Origin: Thiohalomonas denitrificans
GTDB lineage: Bacteria; Pseudomonadota; Gammaproteobacteria; Thiohalomonadales; Thiohalomonadaceae
Assembly: GCA_020725115.1 (NCBI GenBank)
Contig: DYFR01000009.1
Coordinates: 1-64,000, forward strand
Direction: 5' to 3'
Length of the DNA: 64,000 nucleotides
In this document: positions 26,277 to 36,000 of the stretch, in pieces
How positions within the stretch are numbered: position 1 is the first letter of the stretch
Layout: every line of letters begins with the position of its first letter
Made by a program: the position numbers and the translations under genes
Notes under the pieces: generated by a model
What the model was told of the DNA's origin: nothing
The model's database searches: none
What the model saw: the letters and a program-made list of their open reading frames with translations, nothing else

Positions 26277-28262
26277 ATGAACTTCTCACATTCCATTTTC
26301 CGGGTTTCCCTTGGGTTTCTGGTGTTACTGCTGTTCCTGGCAGGCATCATGCTCATGGCGCGTGCACATTATGATGAAATGCGCCGCACCCAGGAGACGG
26401 TACGGCTGTCCGGAGAAAGGGCCACACTGGTTTACCAGCTTCGTACCATCGTCCGCGAACGGGTCATCGATCTCAACGCGATGCTGCTGACAGATGATCC
26501 ATTTGTGCAGGACTATATCCACATGCGCTACCTCGCGCGGGCCAATGAATATGTCGCCCTGCGTGCGCAGCTCGAGGAACTTCCTGCCGAGCAGGACTAC
26601 GTGATCCTGCTCAGGGAATTGCGTGAGGAGACCGTATGGGCAACGCCATTTATTGAACAGGTGGCGGAGCTGCTGGTCGCCGACAGGAAAAGCGAAGCTG
26701 GACTGATCATGCGAGAGCAGGTTCTTCCGGCGCAGGCCAGGGTGCTGGAAAAGTTCGAGCGTATCATCACGCACGACAAGTCCATGAGCGAAACCTCGGC
26801 ACAGAACGAGCAACTATCCTATCAGCGCACCTTTCTTGGCATGATGGCGCTGATGCTTGCCGCCATGGCAATGGTGATAGGCGTCGGCAAGTCAGTGATG
26901 CGCCGGTTGCGGCATGACCAGGCCAGTCTGTTGCAGGAGGTTTCCGAGCGCCGGAAAATCGAAGAGGAACTGCGGCAGGCACGCGACAATCTGGAACGGC
27001 AGGTGGAGGCAAGAACAGCGGAGCTGGATGCCAGCCGGGCCTGTCTGGCCGAGGCGCAGCGCATCGGCCATATGGGGCACTGGAACTGGGATATCACGGG
27101 CGGCACGTTGTACTGGTCCGATGAGGTGTATCGCATCTTTGGCCTGCTGCCGCAGCAGTTTGGGGCAACCTACGAGGCATTCCTCGAATCGGTTCATCCC
27201 GAGGACAGGGCGGCAGTGATGGAAGCAGTGAACAGCGCCCTGCATGGGGGGCAGAGTTATGACCTCGTGCACCGAGCGGTGCGGCCCGATGGCAGCCTGT
27301 GCATCATACACGAGCGCGCTGAGATAACCCGGGACAACACCGGCAAACCATTGCGAATGCTTGGTACGGTACAGGACATCACGCAGCAGCAAGAAAATGA
27401 CAATCGCTTGCGCCTGGCATCGCGCGTATTCGAAAACGCCAACGAGGGCGTGATCGTCACCGATGCCAGGGGTACCATCCTTGATGTCAATCCGGGTTTC
27501 ACCGAGACAACCGGCTATCTGCGGGAAGAACTGCTGGGACAGAATCCTCGGCTGCTGCAATCCGGCCGGCACACGCGCGAATTTTATGAGGAAATGTGGC
27601 GTGTCCTGCTGCAGGAAGGGCAATGGCAGGGTGAAATATGGGATCGCTACAAATCCGGCGAGATAGCGCCCCGCTGGCTGTCCATCGTTGCGGTGAAGGA
27701 TGGCAGCGGCAAGACCATCAATTATGTTGGCATTTCGCGCGACATTTCGGAGGCCAAGCGCGCCGAACGCGAATTATGGCATCGTGCCTACCACGACCCC
27801 TTGTGCGGATTGCCCAACCGCGAACTGATGTTCGATCGCCTCCGTCAGTCTATCGGCTACGCCAAGCGCAGCGGGCGTTCCGTGGCGGTGATGATGATTG
27901 ACCTTGATGGATTCAAGATGATCAACGACACGCTGGGTCATGCCGCGGGCGATCAGTTGCTGGTGGAAACTGCCAGGCGATTGAGAGGTTGCGTGCGTGA
28001 GAGCGATACCGTGGCTCGCCTGGGGGGCGATGAGTTCGCCATCATCTTCGTTGAAATGGAGGATGTCGGTGACATCGAGCGCGTTAGCGTGAAAATACGC
28101 GAAACCGTGGCCCGGCCCATGACGATTGAGGGGAATGAGGCACATGTCACCGCCAGTATCGGCATTGCGCTGTTTCCGGAGCATGGCGAGGAGGCCGAAA
28201 TCCTGCTCAAGCATGCCGACAACGCGATGTACCATACAAAAAAAGCGGGCAGAGACACATAA
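26277..28262 (+). CDS. Membrane PAS-PAS-GGDEF diguanylate cyclase
   Basis: Starting at 26277 gives 661 residues. TM1 (about 10-28) and TM2 (about 187-205, GMMALMLAAMAMVIGVG) flank a helical periplasmic sensor domain. A coiled coil (ERRKIEEELRQARDNLERQVEARTAELDA) leads to two PAS domains (HWNWDITGGTLYWSDEVYRIFG; FENANEGVIVTDARGTILDVNPGF). The GGDEF domain is intact (RLGGDEFAIIF) with an I-site RESD. It should synthesise cyclic-di-GMP. The first PAS is close to one in the HD-GYP protein at 50808, a sign of module sharing. GAGGTG precedes the ATG at 26277. Confidence 0.9.
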   Translation: MNFSHSIFRVSLGFLVLLLFLAGIMLMARAHYDEMRRTQETVRLSGERATLVYQLRTIVRERVIDLNAMLLTDDPFVQDYIHMRYLARANEYVALRAQLEELPAEQDYVILLRELREETVWATPFIEQVAELLVADRKSEAGLIMREQVLPAQARVLEKFERIITHDKSMSETSAQNEQLSYQRTFLGMMALMLAAMAMVIGVGKSVMRRLRHDQASLLQEVSERRKIEEELRQARDNLERQVEARTAELDASRACLAEAQRIGHMGHWNWDITGGTLYWSDEVYRIFGLLPQQFGATYEAFLESVHPEDRAAVMEAVNSALHGGQSYDLVHRAVRPDGSLCIIHERAEITRDNTGKPLRMLGTVQDITQQQENDNRLRLASRVFENANEGVIVTDARGTILDVNPGFTETTGYLREELLGQNPRLLQSGRHTREFYEEMWRVLLQEGQWQGEIWDRYKSGEIAPRWLSIVAVKDGSGKTINYVGISRDISEAKRAERELWHRAYHDPLCGLPNRELMFDRLRQSIGYAKRSGRSVAVMMIDLDGFKMINDTLGHAAGDQLLVETARRLRGCVRESDTVARLGGDEFAIIFVEMEDVGDIERVSVKIRETVARPMTIEGNEAHVTASIGIALFPEHGEEAEILLKHADNAMYHTKKAGRDT

Positions 28263-28282
28263 GGCGTTCTGGGGCAGATCGC

Positions 28283-28317
28283 GGCAGGTTGTGCTGGGGA
28301 ACGAAGCCCAACCTGCC
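28283..28317. repeat. Palindrome GGCAGGTTG...CAACCTGCC
   Basis: GGCAGGTTGTGCT and AGCCCAACCTGCC form imperfect arms just after the GGDEF gene. It is a relative of the AGGTTGGGCT element at 10701-10782. Confidence 0.65.
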
Positions 28318-28371
28318 ACATGCTCCGGGTGGTCTGGGATCGGAGTAGTTACCTCAAATGAAACCAATCCT

Positions 28372-28920
28372 ATGCTGAACGTCAGATTCGCTACGGCCGA
28401 TGACCGCACCTCCATCCTGGCTGTGCATGCGGCCGCCTTCGGCAGCTTGCAGGGAGCCGAGATCGTCAAGCTGGTTGATGGGCTGCTCGATGACGCTACG
28501 GCCCGGCCGCTGTATTCGCTGGTGGCGGAGGTCGATGGTAATGTGGTGGGGCATGTGCTGTTTACCGCCGTGCGGATACAACCGGAAGGACAGCAGGTTT
28601 CCGCGCAGATACTCGCGCCGCTGGCAGTGGTGCCGGGGCAGCAGGGCAGGGGCGTCGGCGGTGCCCTGATCCATGAAGGGCTGCGGCAATTCGCGGTGGC
28701 GGGCGTCGAGCTGGTGTTTGTCCTTGGTTATCCCGATTACTATTCCCGCTTCGGATTCAGGCCGGCACGGGCGCTGGGTTTTGCGGCGCCGTATCCGATC
28801 CCCATTGAGCATGATGATGCCTGGATGGTGCAGGAGTTGACGCCGGGCGTCATCGGCCGGGTGCGCGGTACGGTGCAGTGTGCCGACACCATGAACGATC
28901 CGCGGCATTGGCGGGAGTAG
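28372..28920 (+). CDS. GNAT-family N-acetyltransferase
   Basis: Starting at 28372 gives 182 residues beginning MLNVRFATADDRTSILAVHAAAFG. The acetyl-CoA site reads LAPLAVVPGQQGRGVGGALIHEGL, the classic (Q/R)xxGx(G/A) loop. A later VLGYPDYYSRFGFRPARALGF is typical of the putative acetyltransferase (YhbS-like) subgroup. The substrate is unknown. Residues upstream of 28372 in the same frame overlap the GGDEF gene and the repeat and are not counted. Confidence 0.85.
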   Translation: MLNVRFATADDRTSILAVHAAAFGSLQGAEIVKLVDGLLDDATARPLYSLVAEVDGNVVGHVLFTAVRIQPEGQQVSAQILAPLAVVPGQQGRGVGGALIHEGLRQFAVAGVELVFVLGYPDYYSRFGFRPARALGFAAPYPIPIEHDDAWMVQELTPGVIGRVRGTVQCADTMNDPRHWRE

Positions 28921-28948
28921 TGGCAAGTTCATTCAGACGGAGTTGATC

Positions 28949-29371
28949 GTGAAAGACAGCTTAAGACCCGGCATCATCTATGAGCACCGCTTCGTGGTGC
29001 CGTCTTCCAAGACCGTGCCCGCGCTGTATCCGGAGGCGGAGGAGTTCCTGGCGATGCCGGAGGTGTTCGCCACCGGTTTTCTGGTCGGCTTTCTGGAGTG
29101 GGCCTGCATCAAGGCGATCAATCCGTATCTCGACTGGCCGGCGGAGCAGACGGTGGGGACGCACATCGACATAAGCCATGAGGCCGCGACGCCGCCGGGG
29201 CTGGAGGTGACGGCCCGGGTGGAGCTGATCGAGGTGAGCGGCAGGAAGCTGGTGTTTGCGGTGGAGGCTCACGACGGCGTGGAGATCATTTCCCGCGGAC
29301 GACATGAGCGCTTCGTCATCGTCAGGGAACGCTTCGACGCCAGGGTGGGCGAGAAGCGGGGGCGGGTGTAG
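28949..29371 (+). CDS. Hotdog-fold thioesterase (FlK-like)
   Basis: The protein of about 140 residues has a single hotdog domain resembling fluoroacetyl-CoA thioesterase: KTVPALYPEAEEFLAMPEVFATGFLVGFLEWACIKAI, then QTVGTHIDISHEAATPPGLEVTARVEL. The T, E and H of the FlK catalytic triad appear in ATG, LEW and ISHEA. It should hydrolyse an acyl-CoA; fluoroacetyl-CoA itself is unlikely in this setting. GGAG at 28939-28942 supports a GTG start at 28949. The gene lies 28 bp after the acetyltransferase. Confidence 0.78.
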   Translation: MKDSLRPGIIYEHRFVVPSSKTVPALYPEAEEFLAMPEVFATGFLVGFLEWACIKAINPYLDWPAEQTVGTHIDISHEAATPPGLEVTARVELIEVSGRKLVFAVEAHDGVEIISRGRHERFVIVRERFDARVGEKRGRV

Positions 29372-29432
29372 CCGCAGCCTGCCGCCCTCGATTGGATACC
29401 TTCGTGCCTGTCCTTCCCCGGCATCGGTCGTG

Positions 29433-30059
29433 ATGATGGAAACCAGTCTGACTTTGGGCAGCATGGCGGCCTTGTTTGCTGCCATGGTTGTGCTGGCCGC
29501 CGTGCCGAGCGTCAGCGTGCTGGCGGTGTCGGCGCGGGCGGCGACGTCAGGGTTTGTCCATGGTGCATTGACCGTGCTGGGTGTGGTGGTCGGCGACGTG
29601 CTGTTCATCCTGCTCGCCATGTTCGGTCTTGCGCTGCTCGTCGAAGCGATGGGCAGCATGTTCTTCCTGATCAAATATCTCGGCGGTGCTTATCTGATCT
29701 GGCTGGGCGTTGTCCTGTGGCGTCAGGGTGCTGCCGCTGCGGCAGCTCAGGCGGCGGAGAATGGAGCCTTGCACTCCAGCTTTACCACCGGCCTGCTCAT
29801 CACGCTGGGCGATCAAAAGGCGGTGGTGTTCTATCTCGGTTTTCTGCCGGCCTTCATCGACCTGGCGATGGTTACCTATGTGGATGCCGTCCATGTAATA
29901 CTCATTGCCGTACTGGCCGTCGGTGGCGTCAAGCTGGTCTATGCCTATGTGGCGGCCCGCCTGGGCCGGCAGGTTTCCGCCGTTGCCGGGCGGGTGCTCA
30001 ATGTGCTGGCGGCCTGCGTGATGTTCTCCGTTGGTGTCGCTCTCATCGTCGGTGCCTGA
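29433..30059 (+). CDS. LysE/RhtB-family amino-acid exporter
   Basis: Starting at 29433 gives 208 residues: MMETSLTLGSMAALFAAMVVLAAVPSVSVLAVSARAATSGFVHGALTVLGVVVGDVLFILLAM. This is the LysE-type N-terminus with the conserved P and G-D in helices 1-2. Helix 3 contains YLGGAYLIWLG, the family signature, and later FTTGLLITLGDQKAVVFYLGFLPAF. Six hydrophobic helices are evident. It probably exports an amino acid or related metabolite across the inner membrane. The 62-bp gap from the thioesterase suggests a loose operon. Confidence 0.88.
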   Translation: MMETSLTLGSMAALFAAMVVLAAVPSVSVLAVSARAATSGFVHGALTVLGVVVGDVLFILLAMFGLALLVEAMGSMFFLIKYLGGAYLIWLGVVLWRQGAAAAAAQAAENGALHSSFTTGLLITLGDQKAVVFYLGFLPAFIDLAMVTYVDAVHVILIAVLAVGGVKLVYAYVAARLGRQVSAVAGRVLNVLAACVMFSVGVALIVGA

Positions 30060-30091
30060 CGATGGTGGTCACCATCATTCGATAAGGACTT

Positions 30092-31165
30092 ATGCCCCAT
30101 CTCCTTGCCGCCATCTCCGCCCACGGCTACGGTCATCTGGCGCAAACCGCGCCGGTGCTGAATGCCCTGTGCGAACGGATTCCCGAGCTGCAACTCACCG
30201 TGCGCTGCGGCCTGTCCCATGCCGTGCTGTCGCGTCGTATCGCGGGGACGTTCGTACATCAGCGGGTGGAAGACGACTTCGGCATGGTGATGCACAGCGC
30301 GCTGGCGGTGGACGTGGCGGCGAGTGCGGCGCGCTATGCCGCCTTTCATGCCGCATGGGAACGTCGCGTGGCTGGCGTGGCGCGTGAACTGGAACAGGCT
30401 GCACCGGATCTGATCCTGGCGGACATTCCCTATCTCACCCTGGCGGCGGCGGCGCGTGCCGGCATTCCCGCCCTGGCCATGTGTTGTCTCAACTGGGCCG
30501 ACATCTACGGCCATTACTGTCACCAATTGCCTGAAGCCGGGCGTATCCGTGAGCAGATGCTGGCGGCCTACAACAAGGCGCAAGTGTTTCTGCGCACCGA
30601 GCCGGCGATGCCGATGCCCGGCCTCGACAACCTGCAGGACATCGGGCCAGTGGCGTTGACGGGAGTAGCGCGGCGCGCCGAGATCAATCAGCGTTGTAAC
30701 ATCGGCGCCGACGAGCGGCTGGTGCTGGTGGCCATGGGCGGCATCGCCTTCCGCCCGCCACTGGAACGCTGGCCGGCAACGCCCGGCGTGCGCTATGTGA
30801 TGCAGCGCGACTGGCAGGCGGCGCGGGACGATGTTCTGGTGCTGGAAGAACTGGGCATGCCGTTCGCGGATGTGCTCGCCTCCTGTGATGCCGTGCTGAC
30901 CAAGCCCGGCTACGGTACCTTCGTGGAGGCGGCCTGCGCCGGCGTGCCGTTGCTGTACGTGCCGCGCGAGGACTGGCCGGAGGAGCCCTGGCTGGTGCGC
31001 TGGCTGGAGCGGGAGTTGCCCTGCGCCGCCGTGCCGCGCAGTGAGCTGGATGCGGGTGGCTTCCTCACGCACCTCAACCGGTTGTGGCAACAGCCGCGGC
31101 AGGCGCCGCGCGCAGCGGCGGGAGTGGCGCAGGCGGTCGGTGTGCTGCTGTCGCGTCTGGCATAA
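30092..31165 (+). CDS. GT-B glycosyltransferase-like protein
   Basis: The 357-residue protein resembles MurG/UGT-type GT-B enzymes. The N-terminus LLAAISAHGYGHLAQTAPVLNAL has the glycine-rich H-G-x-G-H loop, and the C-terminal half has ASCDAVLTKPGYGTFVEAACAGVPLLYVPREDWPEEPWL, which fits the sugar-nucleotide site. The acceptor and sugar are unknown. AAGGA precedes the ATG. The gene ends 8 bp before the CLC gene on the same strand. Confidence 0.8.
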   Translation: MPHLLAAISAHGYGHLAQTAPVLNALCERIPELQLTVRCGLSHAVLSRRIAGTFVHQRVEDDFGMVMHSALAVDVAASAARYAAFHAAWERRVAGVARELEQAAPDLILADIPYLTLAAAARAGIPALAMCCLNWADIYGHYCHQLPEAGRIREQMLAAYNKAQVFLRTEPAMPMPGLDNLQDIGPVALTGVARRAEINQRCNIGADERLVLVAMGGIAFRPPLERWPATPGVRYVMQRDWQAARDDVLVLEELGMPFADVLASCDAVLTKPGYGTFVEAACAGVPLLYVPREDWPEEPWLVRWLERELPCAAVPRSELDAGGFLTHLNRLWQQPRQAPRAAAGVAQAVGVLLSRLA

Positions 31166-31173
31166 TCGGAACG

Positions 31174-32913
31174 ATGAAGAATCTCCGCGTTGTTTTGCGC
31201 CATCGTCTGGATCGTCTGGCCGAGCGCCTGGCGACCATGGATGCCTTGCCGCAGCTCGCGGCGCTGGGTGTGGTAAGCGGGCTGCTGGCCGGTGTGGTGA
31301 TCATCCTGTTTCGTCTGGTGGTGGATCTGGGGCAGGCGGCGTGGCTGCCCGGCGGCGAGGCGGATGCCTTCGAATCACTGCAGCCGTGGCTGCGCCTCGT
31401 GGTGGCCACCGCAGGCGGCCTGCTGGTGGGGCTGTTTCTGCAGGCCCTGTCTCCGGCGCAGCGGCTGGTGGGCGTGGTGCACGTGATGGAGCGGCTCACC
31501 TATCACCAGGGCCATCTGCCGCTGCGCAACATGCTGGTGCAATTCGCGGGCGCGGCGATCTGTCTGCTGAGCGGCCATTCGGTCGGCCGCGAGGGGCCGA
31601 GCATCCACCTGGGCGCCGCCGCCGGCAGTCAGGTGGGGCAGCGCCTCGGCCTGCCCAACAACAGCACCCGCACCCTGGTGGCCTGCGGCACGGCGGCGGC
31701 GATTGCCGCCTCGTTCAACACGCCCATCGCCGGCGTCATTTTCGCCATGGAAGTGGTGATGATGGAATACACCATCGCCGGTTTCATGCCGGTGATCCTG
31801 GCTGCGGTGAGCGGTGCGGTGCTGAGCCGCGCCGTGTTCGGCGATGCCACCGCCTTCAGCGTGCCGCCGCTGGACATGCTCTCGCTGTGGGAGCTGCCCT
31901 GGCTGGTGCTGATTGGACTGGTACTGGGCACGTTGTCGGCCGCATTCATCCGCCTGTTGCGCGCCAGTTCCGCCGCGCTGCCCAAAGTGCCTCTGTGGCT
32001 GCGCACCACACTGGCCGGCGCGATCGTCGGCCTGCTGGCGATGGCGGTGCCGCAGATCATGGGCGTGGGCTATGACACGGTGAACGGCGTACTGCTCGGC
32101 CAGGTAGGTCTGGGGCTGCTGCTGGCGATCGCGGCATGCAAGCTGGTGGCCACCACCCTGGGCCTGGGGCTGGGATTGCCGGGAGGTCTGATCGGTCCGA
32201 CCCTGGTGATCGGCGCCGCCGCCGGCGGTGCGCTGGGCGTGCTCGGCGGCATGCTGGTTCCGGAGCAGGCCTCATCACCCGGTTTTTACGCCATGGTGGG
32301 CATGAGCGCGATGATGAGCGCCACCCTGCAGGCGCCGTTGGCGGCGCTGATGGCCCTGCTCGAACTCACCGGCAATCCCAACATCATTCTGCCCGGCATG
32401 CTGGTGGTGGTGATCGCCAATCTGGTGACGCGCGAGGTGTTCAAGCAGGAATCGATCTATATCACGTTGATGCGTGCCCGCGGCCTCGACTATCGCAATG
32501 ATCCGGTGGCGCAATCGCTGCGCCGGATAGGTGTGGCGTCGGTGATGGAACGCAGCTTCACAGAATGTGCGCCGCTGCTGGAACGGGCCGCCGCCGAGCA
32601 GCTGCTGGCGGATCGTCCGCACTGGCTGCTGGTGCGGGAAGGCGAACATCTTCTCACCCTGCTGCCTGCCGCCGATCTGGCGCGGGCCCTGAGTGAAAGC
32701 GAGCAACCGACCTATGACCTGCTGGCCATCCCGGCGCGTCGCCGTGATGTGGCCCCGATCCACCTGCAGGCCACCTTGCAGGAGGCGCTGGAGGCACTGC
32801 AGTCCAGCCATGCCGATGTGCTCTATGTGCAACGCACCACCGCGCCCTTCATCCAGCGCATCTATGGCGTGCTGACGCGGGAGGCGGTAGAGGAAAATTA
32901 CCGCTACCGCTGA
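31174..32913 (+). CDS. CLC-family chloride channel/antiporter
   Basis: The 579-residue protein has the CLC membrane core (about 1-430) with the gating glutamate motif GREGPSIHLGAAAGSQVGQ and the LPGGLIGPTLVIGAAAGGALG segment, a variant of the usual GxFxP. The gating glutamate suggests a proton/chloride antiporter. The usual GSGIP loop is altered here (VGVVHVMERLT). The C-terminal cytoplasmic part (about 440-579) looks like weakly conserved CBS-type domains that could bind nucleotides. It may serve pH or ion balance. Confidence 0.88.
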   Translation: MKNLRVVLRHRLDRLAERLATMDALPQLAALGVVSGLLAGVVIILFRLVVDLGQAAWLPGGEADAFESLQPWLRLVVATAGGLLVGLFLQALSPAQRLVGVVHVMERLTYHQGHLPLRNMLVQFAGAAICLLSGHSVGREGPSIHLGAAAGSQVGQRLGLPNNSTRTLVACGTAAAIAASFNTPIAGVIFAMEVVMMEYTIAGFMPVILAAVSGAVLSRAVFGDATAFSVPPLDMLSLWELPWLVLIGLVLGTLSAAFIRLLRASSAALPKVPLWLRTTLAGAIVGLLAMAVPQIMGVGYDTVNGVLLGQVGLGLLLAIAACKLVATTLGLGLGLPGGLIGPTLVIGAAAGGALGVLGGMLVPEQASSPGFYAMVGMSAMMSATLQAPLAALMALLELTGNPNIILPGMLVVVIANLVTREVFKQESIYITLMRARGLDYRNDPVAQSLRRIGVASVMERSFTECAPLLERAAAEQLLADRPHWLLVREGEHLLTLLPAADLARALSESEQPTYDLLAIPARRRDVAPIHLQATLQEALEALQSSHADVLYVQRTTAPFIQRIYGVLTREAVEENYRYR

Positions 32914-33096
32914 CGTCGTGCGGCGGCCGCCACGCTATCGCGCCTCACAAGACGCCACAGACCTGTGCCATAAACAGCCGGCGTAAGAATGCGCCTTATC
33001 AAGGCCGCTTCCAGACGGCGTCGCTATCTACAGATTGCCCCTATGGGGCTACACTGTGGCGGGAAGAAAAACCACAACAGGGATGCGATCCATTTC

Positions 33097-36000
33097 ATGG
33101 TCAAGGGTGAGTCGGTTATACCTCGTTCCGCGCTGATTTCCCTGGTGTTGGGGATATTGCTGTCCGCGGCGCTGTTCGGCCTGCTGCGCAGCTACGAGAT
33201 GCGCGAGGCACAATACGATTTCGAGCGCCACGCTTCCAGTCTGCTGGAGAGCATGCAGCGTCAGCTGGATCTGGCCGTTGAAATGGTGGATAGCGCGGGC
33301 GCACTGTATGACGCCTCCGAACATGTGAACCGGCGGGAGTTCCATCGCTTCGCCGCCGCACAGCTGGATCGGCACGGCGAGATCCAGGCGCTGGTGTGGT
33401 TGCCGCGCATCACCGCGACCGAGCGGCCCTCCTACGAGGCGCAGGTGCGCGCCGAGGGGCTGGCCGACTATGTCGTGCGGGAAATCGGTTCCGGGGGGAG
33501 CCTGCAAGCGTTGTCCCCGCGCAGCGAGTATTTCCCCGCCCATTTCGTCGAGCCGCTTGCCGCCAACCGCGGCGCCCTCGGCGTCGACCTGGCCTCCCAC
33601 CCGCTGCGCAAGGCAGCCATGGAGCAGGCGCGCGACAGCGGCAGGATGGTGACGACTGCGATGCTCTCTCTGTTGCAGCCGCAGAACGAGCGGCAGGGCT
33701 TCCTGATCTTCCGTCCGGTGTACCAGCACATGGACATTCCGCCTGATGTGACCGCCCGGCGGCAGTTGCTGCGCGGGTATGCGGCCGGCGTGTTTCGCCT
33801 CGCCGAACTGATGGCGTCGGTGCAGCGCTTTGCCGGCACCGAACACATCACCTTCGCCATGTTCGATGCGGCGGACGGTCGGCCGCTGTTTCGTTCCTTG
33901 CAGGAGGCCGCGCCGGATTCGCCCCTGCGCCTTGATGGCATGGTGCACCTGCCGGGGAGGAGCTGGCAGGTGGTATTCGGCGCCAACGAGGGTTTCTTCG
34001 CCCGTTATCAACTCCTGCTCGCCTGGATTGGCCTTGCGCTCGGTTTCCTGTTCACCCTGCTGGTGAGCTACCACCTTTACGGCAATGCGCTGCGTGCGCG
34101 TCGGCTGGAACAGTCCTACCGGGAGCTGGACAAGAGCCGTGACCTCATCGAGCACGCCCACCGCGAGTGGATGGATGCCTTCGATACCATGTCCGACCCG
34201 ATATTCCTGCATGACGAGGCGGGGTGCGTGATGCGCGCCAACCGCGCCTATGCCGGGTGCGCCGGGATGGCGTTCTCCGACATCATTGGCCGGCCTTATT
34301 GGGAGGTGTTTCCCCTTGGCGACGGTCCTGCAGCGGCCTGTCTGCTGGCGCGGCAGGAGGCGCGCCAGACGGAGGAAGAAATCACTTCCGCCAACGGGCA
34401 CATTTATGCCTCGCGCTTCTTCGCCATCCGCGACGACGCCGGCAATTATCGTTATTCGATACACATCCTGCGCGACATCACCGAGCAACGTGCCATGCAG
34501 CGGCAGGTGGCGGACGAACAGGCTCGCGCCCAACGCTACCTGGATATCGCCGCCGTGATGCTGCTGGCGCTGGATACGGAAGGGCGCATCACCCTGATCA
34601 ACCGCAAGGGCTGCGAGATACTCGGTTACAGCGAGGCGGAACTGCTGGGGAAGTCCTGGCTGGAGTGCTGCATTCCACCGGATGGGCGTGAGCAGGTAGA
34701 AGCGCTCTTCAGCAGCAGTCTCGGCGGTGAACAGGATTATGCAGAGAACTGGGTGGTGCGCCGTGATGGCGAACGGCGCCTCATCGCCTGGCAGAATGCC
34801 GCACTGCGCGATGCCGCGGGGCAGGCGGCCGGCACGCTGTCCTCAGGCATGGACATCACCGAGCGGCACCGGCTGGAGCAGGCACTGCGGGACTCGCAGC
34901 AGCGCCTGCAGATCGTGTTCGATACCGCGCGTGACGGCATTCTGGTGGCGGATCTGGCCACGCAAAAATTCGTGCTGGCCAACCGTGCGATTGCCGAACT
35001 GCTGGGCTACAGCGAAGCCGAGCTGTATTGGCTCGGTCTCGAAGCCATCCACCCGGAAGGTGAGCTGCCGCGGGTGCGCGATACCTTTGCCCGCCAGGCG
35101 CGCGGCGAGTTCTCCCTGGCGCGGGACATACCGTTGCTGCGCCGCGACGGCAGTACGATATATGCCGACGTGAATTCGGTGCCGATGGAGTTTGACGGTC
35201 GCCCCTGCCTGCTCGGCATCTTCCACGACACCACCGAACGGCGTGCCATGGAGGCGGCGCTCAAGGCGCGCGAGGAGCAGCTGGTGCTGGCCATGCAGGG
35301 CAGCAGCGACGGCCTGTGGGACTGGGACGTGGAGAGCGGCAAGGTGTATTACTCGCCGCGCTGGAAGGCGCTGCTCGGTTACAGCGAGGAGGAGATCGGC
35401 GATAGCCTCGATGAATGGCAACGCCGGGTGCATCCCGATGACCTGCCCGCCGCCTTGACCGAGGTGCAGGCGGCGCTGGACGGGACAGGCGATCAGCTCC
35501 AGATGGAAATCCGCATGCAGCACAAGGCGGGGCACTGGGTCTGGATCCAGAGCCGCGGTCATGTGGTGCGTGATGCGGCAGGCAAGCCGCAGCGCGTAGT
35601 GGGAACCCATGAGGATGTCACTGCGCGGCGCGAGGCGGAGGAGCGGGCCAGGATGCTCGCCTACCAGTTGCAGGAACGCCTGAAAGAGAGTCGCTGCCTG
35701 TATCGCATTGCACAGCTGGCGGAGGAGACGGAGACGCCGCTGCCGGCCTTGTTGCAGCAGGCGGTGGCGTTCCTGCCCGAGGCCTGGCAGTACCCGGAGG
35801 TAACCACGGCGCGTATCCGCTACCAGGGCAAGGAATATGTGTCGGCGGCATTTGCTGAGGCATCATGGCGCCAGGCCGCGCTCATCAATGCCGGTGCCGC
35901 CGAGCTGGGCAGTGTGGAGGTGTTTTATACGGAGGAGCGGCGCGAGGAGGACGAGGGGCCGTTTCTCGAGGAGGAGCGCGCGCTGATCGAGGCGGTGGCC

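Noticed and set aside
26174-26374. Small plus-strand frame (66 codons)
   Set aside because: Lies across the start of the GGDEF gene in another frame, without recognisable features.
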